Shown: piece by piece, positions 37,901 to 48,748 of the stretch
Layout of the letters: each line of letters starts with the position of its first letter
Position numbering within the stretch: position 1 is the stretch's first letter
Source of the DNA: Marsupella aquatica
Lineage: Eukaryota > Marchantiophyta
NCBI GenBank assembly: GCA_973895155.1
Contig: OZ316899.1
Span: forward strand, 16,244,001-16,308,000
Reading direction: 5' to 3'
DNA length: 64,000 nucleotides
Program-made: the position numbers and the translations under genes
Notes under the pieces: model-generated
Databases searched by the model: none
Told to the model about the DNA's origin: nothing
What the model saw: the letters and a program-made list of their open reading frames with translations, nothing else

Positions 37901-40863
37901 GAGCCCAACCTTTTTTTCATTACCCATGCTTTCATTCCCGCGTGAACTGACTCTGATTCTGTACAGTTTGGAATCCTAGCGCCTTCTTCAGCACTTTTGT
38001 CCTGGAACAACAAAGTATAAACACTAGTAAGCATACGCAAAAGATACTAGCACCAGGCGCTACGCAGAAAATTTGGAGAAAACCATCAATATCATTGTGT
38101 AATCACATGTTTATCAAATAAATTGAAAACAGGTCAATCTTTGAGAATCAATTACATTCTTTGGATATGGTGTTGAGAAATCAAATGTTCATGAATGGAA
38201 TGTTGAGAGGAATGTCATCTGACAATTGTACTTCTACAAAGGAAACTGACTTGCATATTACTAGCGCCAGGCGCTATTACTCACCAAGCGAATAAAATTT
38301 CCCCATTGCCTCCAACGCACGACCCACCATGATATCCAACTCTGAAGCATTCAAAGCTTTCTAGGGAAGCAATTACTAGACTGCCACCATAGGTCAATCT
38401 CTCTTGAAAGTCGGTAAGCCTCCACAAATGTTGGTGCGTTATGTAATTTATCCTATAGCATTCGATGTTCTGCCTGCTTCTCTTCCAACACTCCTTGAAC
38501 ATAATGGCGCTGAAAAGTGAAAAGCGTTTGTCCTCTCCCGTTCAGGGTTTGGGTGCCATCCAAAAAAACATTCCAAACTGATAACCATCCGGCTTGGGCA
38601 TTGTCTGCCATAAAGCCATGAATGGTTGGATTATCTAACCCATTTTCTTTGGAAACCTCAATCATTAATCTCCAAGCCTTCTCGAAGGACGTTGTGTCTT
38701 CAGCGTTTAGCTTGCAAGTAAATATTGTACACAATGCGCGATAATTGTGATCGTAAACATGTGCGCTGAAGTCACCCAATCCTTGGTCATTCATTTCATG
38801 ACATCAAAGCTTACCCAGGCACCTTCAAGACTCCCTCCAGGTTGCATTTGCGCCAAAAGATCCACCCCCGACCCATGGCCTTTGGAAGTCATCTTAAATA
38901 TGTGGGGTCTGTCTTCTTGAGATCCTTGACCTGGAAGGATGTACCTCTATAGAAAAGGCATGTTGATATTCTTTTGATATCGAACAAGAAAATTCAACTC
39001 TCCACGGCCTTTCTGGTCCTGCCTAACACTCTTGAAAAGAGATGCAAACTTTTGTGGAGTAGAAACTACCATTAGAGACTGGAAAATTTATGTTTCTTTG
39101 ATATCTTGAATATCACCCAGGCTCTCACACAAAGACTGTACGAAAGATCATGTCGCTACATTTTTAATCCCGGTAGGCGAGGAAGTTGGATTACCTTCCA
39201 ATTTCTTTTTTATGACATCTTCAACAACCTTTTCTGCACTCCGAGAAAATACCTTGCGACAAGGATGGTTTTGCGTACCCATATGAATCTCAGGGCGAGA
39301 CATGTGACTACAGGTATCTAAGTCAAGTAGAACTTGAGGATACATATAAAATAGTCTTGCAGAGCGTGCCTCTACACAAAAAGGGATCTGATGGCAATAA
39401 TGACAAACAACTCCACCTTGCTCAATGAATGATCCAACACGGTGAGACCCTCCAAGTTTTGGGGTACCAGCCCAGGCCTTTGCATTACTCCTCTTCTTTC
39501 GGCAGGAATAGTTACAAGTTTTATTCCTGCACTCAATAAATCCAGTACAAGTAACTTTACCAAATTCCCAGTATTTCTTGGGATGCACGTTTGCAGTGGT
39601 AGGAAATATTCTTGTCCAGATGTAGCAATCCCTGGTTCGGTCCATGTCCCATAGACGGGATCCTTTTGAAAGAATTCCCAACGATGGAGGCAACTCAAAG
39701 ACTATGTTACCATTGTACTTTGGCAGCAAACAAGGTACTTGTTCATGCCAAAAGTTTCCAGCTGCAATGAACCTCGAAAGTTTACTGGACCCAATTGACT
39801 TGAGCAGTGCCTTCATTGCACTTCTCCAATATACAATGTGGGATTGCGACGATGGCATCTCCTCTTTGACAGACCACGTCAGGCGCCAAAGGCTCCACAA
39901 GGGGGATCCTTGGTGGCTCCTCATCATCACTATCGGTAAGAGTAACTACATCCATTGGATCCCTTTGTGGGGATTGCCGATCTCCTTGATTTGGTTTCCA
40001 AACGACAATGGAGTAGCGCAACCCAGTATTAAGGTGCCAGAATCTCACTCCATCATCGATATCAAAAAGTGCGACAGATGCAAAGTCATTGGCTTTCGTT
40101 CCCTCTTGAACGATTGCCTCTACGTCATTCATGCACAAATCAAACCTTCCACAAAGATAAACCTCACTTACTTGCCTGTACCTTTCAACCACGGACACTA
40201 GAATGGAAACAATGTCACTGATGGACATATGGGTAACAACGATTGCCTGAGACATCACAGAAGCCTTGGAAACGAATGTGCACAGGAAAATTATGAATCA
40301 AAATTCTGTGGGCGAGGACTGTTATCGATCCTCACTAACAGTTTCCAAAAGCCGTTATAATAAGACAATCCTCTGACACCATAAATGTATTTTGTCATTA
40401 TATCAACGTCATTTACGATTACCAACGCATTCAAAATTCTTTTTCAAAGAACCTTTTTGTTTTGGAAATCTCAAATCTTAAATAGCGCCAGGCGCTATTA
40501 AACAAAAGTAGAGGTCCATGTGAAGTCAATTTATGTTTAGTGCCTGGCTCTAATAAAAACAAATGAGAAAATAAGAGGTCCAAAAGGAGTCAATCGATGT
40601 TTAGCGTCAGGCGCTAATATTGAGTCTATTCATATTATGAACGTCTACAAAGGTAAACTATAAAATATGAGCCTAAAAAGGTTGAAATAGCTTTGTTTTT
40701 TAATAGTGCCCGACGCTAGTTTTCTTTTGTATCAAAAATATGCGGAAAACGTTGTTCTAAGGAAAATAATGTCGTATTACCGTCTCTTAGGGTTATATTG
40801 AATTCCCAACTGATGTAGAAATTTAAGACTTTAGCCCTTGGAAATTACTAGCGCCCAGCGCTA
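34908..40863. repeat. Eight copies of a palindromic 15-mer, consensus TAGCGCCAGGCGCTA
   Basis: Sites: 34908-34926 (a longer perfect 9-bp-arm palindrome), 38048-38062, 38262-38276, 40483-40497, 40538-40552, 40602-40616, 40704-40718 and 40849-40863. Several are exact and others differ by one to three bases. They lie between coding blocks and upstream of the Mutator-like gene, not in conserved coding motifs. The role is unknown. Confidence 0.8.
36466..40258 (-). pseudogene. Mutator-like (MULE) transposase, decayed, multi-exon
   Basis: Minus-strand blocks in order. 40258-39782 is an acidic N-terminal block (VTLTDSDDEEPPR). 39930-39148 is a Cys/His-rich block (CTGFIECRNKTCNYSC, VVCHYCHQIPFC) resembling a FLYWCH- or WRKY-like zinc-binding domain. 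38794-38453 is the transposase core with NYRALCTIFTCKLNAED and the aspartate motif FMADNAQAGW. 38040-37834 carries NCTESESVHAGMK, matching the post-core E-S-x-H-x-x-x-K segment. 37927-36937 is a low-complexity tail. 36840-36466 is a SWIM zinc finger, C-S-C then C-K-H (FPTCSCDDFY, PCKHLYW). An A7 run near 37914 splits one block between two frames. Introns are likely but were not resolved. The order of core, E motif and SWIM is diagnostic of MULEs. Confidence 0.75.
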
Positions 40864-41963
40864 CTATTTGGTGAGTAACAATAACAGGATATAGATGCCC
40901 GATATATTCTTGAGTTTTCCTTTCAACGGTCACATTCAACGGTAACTATAGGTTGCGTGTTCCTCAATACATCAATCCTCGTTGGTCTTGTTGAATAAAG
41001 TAAGGACAGGTGTCACATATCCAGGGCAGGAGTTCAGTTCTGTTATCATATATCTCATGCTCTATGCTCTGGATCCTTTTTATTTTCCATGTGAGGTATG
41101 GTACGATTGAAGTTGTATGACAGGTTTGTGTTGTTTGCAGTACGGTAAGAACGAGATGGTCGTTAGTAGTTTCTTTCCCCCTTGTGCAAGCGATGGACCC
41201 TGCCTTCTCCTCCTCTCAATGCTTTAGTGGAAACGGACAGAGAGAGGTCGTTCCTTTGCAAACATCTGAGTGTTCACTTTCAAGATCTGTGTATAGTCGT
41301 TGAGTGACTAGGTCCATTGCTTCGCAAGCTCCTGAAACACAACCGGCTGTATCATTCCCAAAGAGCAGGAGAGGGAAGATGGATGATTTTGATTTGTATG
41401 CTGTGGAGACTTCGGAGAGACATCGCTTACCATTTACGATGTGATCTCCAAACACATTATGTCATTTGGAAAAGCTTTCCGAGGACATGATAAGGATCCG
41501 CCAAGGATTCCAATGTGTTGGTTCCTTCATATGGAAGTAGTGCAACCATTATAGAAGGAAAGTCCTTTGATAGAGAAGCTAAAAGACTCTTTTCAGAGCA
41601 CGGGTTACAATTCTAAGATTGGCATGTTGCTTTACATCCAACAAATTTGAATGGAGATGTCTAGATCTGCACACCAGAGATTTGTGCTTCCTAGGATCCA
41701 ATTTGGGTCGTAGAGAATGAAAAGTTTGAGGCAGAATGTGTTGCCAACCCTGATTTCTCCGTCCTGCAGGGTAAGATGTTTTCATTATTTGATGGTAACC
41801 ATTGACTATACGCATGGTCCATCGTAACAAAGGAGAATCCGGATGATGTGAAATATCATCCTCGTGTACTTTGCACAATATTCAAGGGAGAAAAGGGGTC
41901 CTTGATCAAGATTGAGGTGGTCAACCAGTAAGTGTCTCTTTCAACATATTTCTATTCCAATCT

Positions 41964-42075
41964 CTCGGGGGTCTCACTATATGGAGGACCCCCCTTCACC
42001 TGCGACGTTTTCATGCCTAGACCCCCATACTTATTAAGTTGAATTTTTTTCCTCCCTCTTTCTTTCTTCTAAGAG
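41964..42075 (+). mobile_element. Second copy (left end only) of the CTCGGGG MITE family
   Basis: Starts CTCGGGGGTCTCACTATAT and tracks the first 110 bp of the MITE at 32137 (shared GCGAC-TTTT, GACCCCC-TA-CTTAT, TTTCTTTCTT). I could not find its right end. Confidence 0.6.
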
Positions 42076-42418
42076 TCTAAAATCCAATTTGTATTGCCCC
42101 TATAATTTGTGAAGTAAAGTGTCACATATCAATAAAAATGCCTTGAAAGAAAAGATAAGTCTATGTCAGTACCTTGTGAAGTCGTATGTCAGACATGGCA
42201 CGCCCTGCAACAGTTCTTGCACCTTTTTTGACCTTAAACTTTGATAATTTCAATGCATCATTTATATTGTGTACCTAAAGGTCATCCCAATATAAACCTT
42301 ACGTACATAAGTGGGATGGCCTTTAAGGTCACAACATGAATAATCCATTCCACCCATTGATCACCAATCCCATGCTCCATCCATACTCCATTGAAAACTT
42401 CTATTGAGAGATGTAACA

Positions 42419-42478
42419 TGTGATGGAGGGGAATTGAACCCCTAATTGAGAAAGGATCTCAAGTTGCCAATCCGTCAC
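42419..42478 (-). other. tRNA-like segment lacking a normal D arm
   Basis: Minus strand: GTGACGG pairs with CCATCAC except at one position, followed by discriminator A. TTGAG/CTCAA encloses a 7-base loop like an anticodon arm, and AGGGG/CCCCT encloses the 7-base loop TTCAATT, giving a good B box (GGTTCAATTCC). There are too few bases for a D arm and the variable loop is short. Probably a tRNA pseudogene or SINE head rather than a working tRNA. Confidence 0.35.
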
Positions 42479-42874
42479 CCCCTATCCTATCCCACTACAC
42501 CCACTAACATTAACAAAACAAAACATATATACAGACTCTCAAAAACTAAACAGTAGCATGACATTCATACCATTGTTTGAATTAAGTCCTTCATCTCAAC
42601 ATATTTTTGGTCGGGAGTCTATGTTTAGAGTGGGCTAGCGACTAGAAACGGATCCAACACATAGATACGATCCATAACCCCTTCTTTCATGGTTAAGCTA
42701 ACACTAGCAATGACCATTTCAATATCCATCCATTTCAAATTAGTGGTATCATATCTGAATTCACTTTTGCTCTTACCAATAGGACTATACCAATTTAACA
42801 ACAGTTCACAAATGCTACTTGATTGCCCTGCGAGTGGAGTTGGCCTATCCATCAAATCAATTGGTGACCGACAA

Positions 42875-42877
42875 TTG
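42875..42877 (+). repeat. CACTA target-site duplication, left (TTG)
   Basis: TTG immediately before CACTAGAAGAA; its partner is at 58212-58214. Three-base duplications are the rule for CACTA elements. Confidence 0.9.
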
Positions 42878-42925
42878 CACTAGAAGAAAACGTCCCCTTT
42901 TGAGACCCTATGCTTTGTGACTTTA
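42878..42925 (+). repeat. Left terminal inverted repeat of the CACTA
   Basis: Perfect for the first 11 bases against the right end, then imperfect with shared TGAGACC and TGTGACT blocks. Confidence 0.88.
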
Positions 42926-42999
42926 GGGAGACTTTCAAAAATACATGACTCCAAGTTTAGGGGAGTCATTGTTGTTACATTTTATCAACTGATTTTTGG

Positions 43000-44000
43000 G
43001 GGATATTTGTGAAAGTCATTCCTACAACTTCTGATAAAGTAGCAATTGTAACACTAGTAGGGCAGTCATATGTAAGTTGAATAAGCTACTCTCCATTACG
43101 GCATTCTGAAATAGAGTGCAAGAAGGATTACATGCACTCTAGACATCACGGAATGTTCCATTTACAACCCTTGACTTGCAATTTGCAGAGTCGGGAGCAC
43201 TAGGTGCACATAGAAGGAATGGGGGTTTAGGGTTGCAGAACTAGTTAAATGTCTTCATGTCAAGAGCATTGTAGCTAGTTATCCTAGCTAGCCTAATTAA
43301 ACGTGCATGGGAGTACTTGCCTCTATAATAGTAAGTCTTATGCTGCTCAATGGATTCCTTAGAGTTCATGGGCAACTTTGACAAGAATATTGGGGTGATA
43401 TCATTTTCAATTCAGGGCTAAAGTAGTGTCTGGCCCCCATTCTTTGTCCACCCTCCCTAAGTGGCATGTGTAAGGGTTAATTTACAGTTGCGTTCTAAGA
43501 GGTTACAGTTGCGTTCATTTAATCTTTGCTCACAAAGTGTCGTGTCCAATTTGCTTTAGGGTACTAACATGTGTATCAACGGCTCATGTCAACGCAAAGT
43601 GGTCAAGGCTCATTGGGTTTGGTTCACTAAGTGTCACTAAGTGTTAAGGTATGCTTTGTGCGTGAGTGTGCCTTTGGACACGAGTTTAGGGTGCGCGGGT
43701 TTTGTTTAGGGTTTAAACACGCTAGCAGAGTGCAAAGTTCAGTTCAATGTGCGTGGGAACTCGGAGGGTTTTGTTTCAGAAAAACTCACTTGTCCATTAC
43801 GGGGACATTCGTCGTGCCTGAAGGTCGTCACATTGTGCGCGGTCTCACAAAGTGGGGAGTGTGCTTCGCGATCGGGGCAGTTCCTTCGCGTAGGGGAGTT
43901 TTGCGCTTGGAGCTTGAAGGTTTACCTTCAAAGCTCTAGAGCATTCAAGCTGAGAGGGCGACCGGCTTGCGGAGTGGAGAGGTGAGCTGCAGTGGACGAT
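43000..44000. other. CACTA left non-coding region
   Basis: No gene was recognised. Unlike the right end, it has few GTCAC/GTGAC motifs. Confidence 0.5.
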
Positions 44001-44189
44001 GAGCTCTAGGACTGGGAGGAGCTGTGGGCGGGCAGGAGCTGCAATTTGGGAGCTGCTCTGGCCGCCGGTCTGGCCGAGGAGCTACGAGCGGAGAGCAGCT
44101 GGAGTGGAGCTCGAGTGGAGTGGAGCTGGAGTGGAGTGCTTCTGTCACACACTGCTGAGGATTGCTACGTAGCTTCAGTTTGGGAGGCG

Positions 44190-44465
44190 GTGCGAGCAGA
44201 GGTGCTGAGAGCGGCTCAGGTGCCAAAGGAGGTGGTGCAAGCGGAGGTGCGAGCGGAGGTGCTGAGAGCGGCTCAGGTGCCAAAGGAGGTGGTGCAAGCG
44301 GAGGTGCGAGCGGAGGTGCTGAGAGCGGCTCAGGTGCCAAAGGAGGTGCTGAGAGCGGAGGTGCGAGCGGAGGTGCTGAGAGCGGCTCAGGTGCCAAAGG
44401 AGGTGCTGAGAGCGGAGGTGCGAGCGGAGGTGCGAGCGGATGTGCTAAGAGCGGAGGTGGTAAGA
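44190..44465 (+). repeat. 57-bp-period minisatellite inside the CACTA
   Basis: About four units of a purine-rich sequence built from GCGGAGGTGC, TGAGAGCGG, CTCAGGTGCCAAAGGAGG. Because 57 is divisible by three, several frames stay open through it (for example Gly-Ala-Ser-rich on plus, Pro-Ala-Leu-rich on minus); I do not take these as evidence for a protein. Confidence 0.9.
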
Positions 44466-44599
44466 GAGGTGCTATTGGATCACTGAGAAGGCTACAACCT
44501 CTCTATCTTATTCCTACTATCTGGCGGTTGCAGTTGGAAGGAGGGTCGAGTGGCGAACATTTTGTCAGTTGAGGACTCAACTGCGGGTTTGTCATTTCT

Positions 44600-46170
44600 T
44601 GGAGCTCAATCGCTTGCTACTAAGACTACTATTGCTGCAATTGCAAGTTGCTTGATCATGAGCTACCTAGCTCCATTGTGAGTTGCCTCCCTATTCTCCT
44701 TGTTCTCCCTGTCTCCCCCTTGCTTGCAGTTACTATCGCCAGGAAGAATGTGTTTGGCCAAGATGCTAGATTGCGACTTGTCTTCTTGCTTCTAGCTCGT
44801 GTATATGCTGGCATCCGTGGGGGTTCCTCGAGTTTGAGTCTGCAGAGGAAGAGTCTATCATAGTCTAATTAAATGTGGGCCATATTACTCTGGTCAATGA
44901 ATGAGTTCCCTGGAAATAGAACCTCTCTGATTATAGAGGTGCGATTTGGTCAGAATTTTTTCCCCTCTCATTGTATCCACTGATGCCAACTCACTTTCAT
45001 CACCTCAATTCTGAACAATGAGCGTAGTCTCAGGCTCCATACTGCCTATACTGAATGGTCTAGCTGCGATGTCCACCTCGGCTGAAGTGAGCTCTGACTT
45101 GGAGCCTTAACATTTGTGTTCTGTGGGGCTGATTAGAGTTGGTTCCGTCCAGAAGCTGCTCTACTGAAGTGATAGAGCTCCGGCTTGGAGGTGGATCTTC
45201 ACTTTTTTGTGGGTCTGAGTGACTTCTGTCTAGCTGGGCTTAGCTGAGTCAGTAATACATTCAAAAGAGGTGAGTATCCCTGACCAACATTTATTTACTC
45301 TTGACCACGCCAAACTAATGGCGCTTCAATTTGAACTTTCTAAGTCTGACTGCTGACTCCGCTCCTTAAAACCTACCTTAATTATATTCATGTCTTTCTT
45401 TTGTGCATGCGCATAATGTCTTTCATTCAGTTTAACATTAAATGTGAGACGGGGCTGCATCCAGCTCTTCTAGATGACAAGAAGGCATTGATTAGTTGCT
45501 TTTTGATCTTTCCTCACCAAACAAGAAATCTTTCTTACAAGAAACCTGTCTTACAAGAAATCCAGCCTGGCCGAGAAGCTGCAAGTGGGGAGGATGTCTG
45601 TAGAAATTTGTAAGGAGTGGTTTGTCTCACAATGCCATTGTTGATGAAACCTTGCTTCTGCTGATGAAACCTTGCTTCTTCTTAATCCCATGCTTGCTGC
45701 CTTGTTACAATGTTTGTCTAGTTGACCGCTTCAGTGCCTATTCTTCATTTCCTGTTGTTCCATTTTTGGAAATTTATGCTTAAGGAACCTGCATTTCCTT
45801 CCCTGTCCCCATGCTATCTCCACTGCACCTTCCACTGCTAGCTATGTTGATTCCTTCCACTGCTAGCTCTAGACAATGATGCAGTCCAAATGCTGATCAG
45901 TCTCACTGGGGGTGCCGGTGCAGACACAACTCGCACTGTGTGATTGTAGTTTTGCTTTGTCGGGACGAATGTGTTTGGCTAAGATGCTAGATTGTGGCTT
46001 ATCTTCTTGCTTCCATCTCGTGTATATTCAATTAGTAGAAGCTGGGAACGAAGTGAAAATTGAATTTCCTTATATTAAGCATCCTCACCTAGAAACTCAA
46101 TACATAAACTCCTGGAGTCCCTTGGGACATAAAATGAGCCAAATTGTTTCAAAATTGGGAACCTGCACCC
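44600..46170. other. CACTA internal region without recognised gene
   Basis: Only short open frames. There are small direct duplications near 45640-45680 (GATGAAACCTTGCTTCT twice) and 45830-45870 (CCACTGCTAGCT twice). Confidence 0.5.
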
Positions 46171-46177
46171 GCACTAC

Positions 46178-46519
46178 TCAAACAAATGTGTTGGGCTTGG
46201 TGGCCTTGTAAGTCGTCTTTAGCTTTCGCGATGGAGGTTGAATCTTGCGGTACGTCAAGGGGAACTTGATCTTTGAATCATGGAACTGCTTGGTACTTTC
46301 TCGCTTGCACAGAGAGACAGGGACTGTCGTAGTCTTGATGATCTGGATGCAAGGGAACCAAACTCTATGACAAGAAGCCATCTCATCATACATCTGCTCT
46401 ACAGTGATGTTCAATGTGGTATCACGATATTTCTTGTACATGTTGGGATAACCTGTACGACTCTGATACCTCACCCAGATACCGAAGTTCTTAATTGTGG
46501 TGGGCTTCTTTTCGAAGAT
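46178..46519 (-). pseudogene. RPL18A: C-terminal fragment of ribosomal protein eL20 (RPL18A)
   Basis: The minus frame of 113 residues matches the C-terminal two thirds of eL20: [77 protein letters not shown]. It begins with IFEKK straight after a CAG, like a splice acceptor; the frame before is closed. The N-terminal 65 or so residues were not found. Two arginines that are highly conserved in the family read C and W (CHRVW), both explainable by CpG-to-TpG change, so this is most likely a captured, decaying gene fragment, antisense to the CACTA genes. Confidence 0.85.
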
Positions 46520-47528
46520 CTGGTAGACACATTATTCAGCATTTGCTAACTTCGAAACTAGAAGGGTAACACATTAAACAACAGAGAAACTCACAACATC
46601 CTCCTTTGGTCCTTCAGAGTCTGTACTTTGATTATGAAGTTTGACTGAGTTTCTGTTTACTGAAAGAATGTGACTGTGTAAGAGTTCCGTTTGGCAGTGG
46701 ATTGGTTGAAGCACTTCATGCTAGTGTGTTGTCTACAGCTCTTCAACCAGCTTTCGTCTTCCTTGTCTTTCACCACTTACGATGACATCAATTCAGCTAA
46801 GACCATAGAAGGTTCCAAAGCATCTAACTTGTAAAATTGCATTCTGTTACATCAAGGACTAAGGTGTTGGGTGCCAAAGGAGACAGCACAACAAACACGC
46901 TGAAAAGACTTCAGGACTGGGTTCAACAAGGTAGTGAAGGTGCTTAGAGCCTAGTAAGTATGCATTCTGTATCTTTCTCTGTTGATGTGAGCTTGTGCAT
47001 AATGGGAGTTGTAGTTGGCAAGAGTTCCAAATATGAATAGATCCAGAAGTATGTGATCATGTACTTGCTCTATAAAGTTCTGAAGATATAAGCATTTTCT
47101 GTTAGACCAGGCAACTTGGGAGTTGGTAAGTGTCACCTGCATCTGAGGGGCTACACCGGGGGCATCAGTGGAGGTTCACTTGCACAACACGACAACCAGT
47201 GAATTTTCTCTTTGCTGCAACCTGCAAGGTGAGACTTTCGGTCTTTCTGGATGAAAAAACAGGATTTTAATACGATTGATATACATGTCCGTCGAGAATA
47301 TGGGTTTATCACCAAGCTCTTTGTCTTTAGGAAACTCATAAACTCAGAATCAAATATGTACTATGCACGTTTCATGCTATGTGTATACTATGACCTGTAG
47401 TTGGAACCAAGACAATGAGTGGGAACTGATTAGTTTAGGTGGTTGCTGTTGGCGAGGCAAGTCGACCTCCTGCTCACCTTGCTCATCAAAGGACGTGAAC
47501 AGAGGACATCACAACGAAAGCAACACTT

Positions 47529-47976
47529 ATGGTGAGGACCCGCAACGCTGAACATGTGCGACTTGCACGCAAGGCAGAGATGTTGCGCCTTGAGTATGTC
47601 AGACTTGGGATCCTTCCAGCCCAGTCTGCATGGTACTTTGAGTACCCTGTTGTTTCCAGGAACAACTACAGCCGGCCTCTACCTGCTTCAGTACCCTTCC
47701 CGACATCCTTGGTATTTGTGTCTCTTGTACATGACCCGCCACAAATTAGGTGCCAAGGGTGTGTACACAGTTGCCAATATGACTGTCCTGCCTGTAGGGC
47801 TTCTGGCCCAAAATTGGATGACCGTTCTCTTGGATGCCAATTTTTGCACAGAGCACAATGTATCATCTGGAACCACGCCATCCTGCAGTGTGCCTGGTGA
47901 TGTCACTTGTCCTGCCCTCCCAGACCCCACCACCGGTGACTTTGGTGTCTACACATGTTTGGATCACATGCTCTAG
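47529..47976 (+). other. Unassigned open frames in the CACTA upstream of the PHD gene
   Basis: Two overlapping plus frames (47529-47900, starting MVRTRNAEHVRLARKAEMLR, and 47554-47976) and a minus frame are all open here. The first has a charged helical start, the second a hydrophobic middle. No motif was recognised and I cannot choose a frame. It could be a 5' exon of the downstream genes. Confidence 0.25.
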
Positions 47977-48593
47977 AGGACCACTTGTCACACCGCATGC
48001 ACAGACCAGATACCATTGACCTATAGCTTAACACTCTGACTTCAACACAGAGGATATTTACTTAAAATTTTGATGTATGAGCAATTTTGGGTCCAGGGTT
48101 TAGGGTCAACAGTACATAACTTATATCCTATTATGCCTGCACTAAGCAAAATATCCTAATTTAAGAGGCTAGCAAACTCGCATAAAAGTCTCTATTGAAA
48201 GACTGCTTTCATGACTGCTTTAACCTGGTGAACATTGCAACGTTCAATGAATTAATGGGCCATGTGATAACCTGTAAAATGTGATTTATGCATCACTTAT
48301 TTGTCTCAGCCACTATCATAGCCTATTTAGGATGTATAAATTTCAACCCTTATGACACTGCTTCATACCAATCCTCTTCGAAGAATGCGCGTTTTACATG
48401 TCACGACTATTGTATGTGATTCAAATGCATGAAATGTTGTTGCAGATCTCCTTTGGTGAATCATAGCCACAATTAAAATTGAGGTGTTGGTGGAGCAATT
48501 GTATTAGGGGATCAGGTTTGTGTGTGGGCTCAACATACCAAAAGTATGTCTGCTCTGCATCCTTGTGTGGCCATTCCAATTCATTGCAGTAGC

Positions 48594-48737
48594 AAATGCC
48601 TTTGTACCTTAAATGCTAAATATATTTTACTTTCTGTGCAGTCTGCTAAATTGTAGAGTCTATCTAAATGCCTTTGTACCTTAAATGCTAAATATATATT
48701 ACTTTCTGTGCAGTCTGCTAAACTGTAGAGTCTATCT
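48594..48737 (+). repeat. 72-bp tandem duplication just upstream of the PHD gene
   Basis: Units 48594-48665 and 48666-48737 are nearly identical; each holds a T-rich TTTCTGTGCAG that looks like a splice acceptor. The PHD start codon is 12 bp downstream. Confidence 0.92.
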
Positions 48738-48748
48738 CATGCGCAGGC

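Larger units (their letters stand above)
41000..42620. other. Spacer between the MULE and the CACTA-interrupted gene
   Basis: No gene was recognised. It contains a truncated relative of the MITE at 32137 and a tRNA-like segment. Confidence 0.5.

Noticed and set aside
44046-44572. Two long overlapping plus frames and one minus frame rich in Gly/Ala/Ser or Pro/Ala/Leu
   Set aside because: They come from the 57-bp minisatellite, whose period keeps several frames open at once; no unique-sequence coding support.
47529-47976. Possible protein with Cys-rich or hydrophobic frame
   Set aside because: Three frames on two strands are open; no motif allows a choice, so kept only as unassigned.
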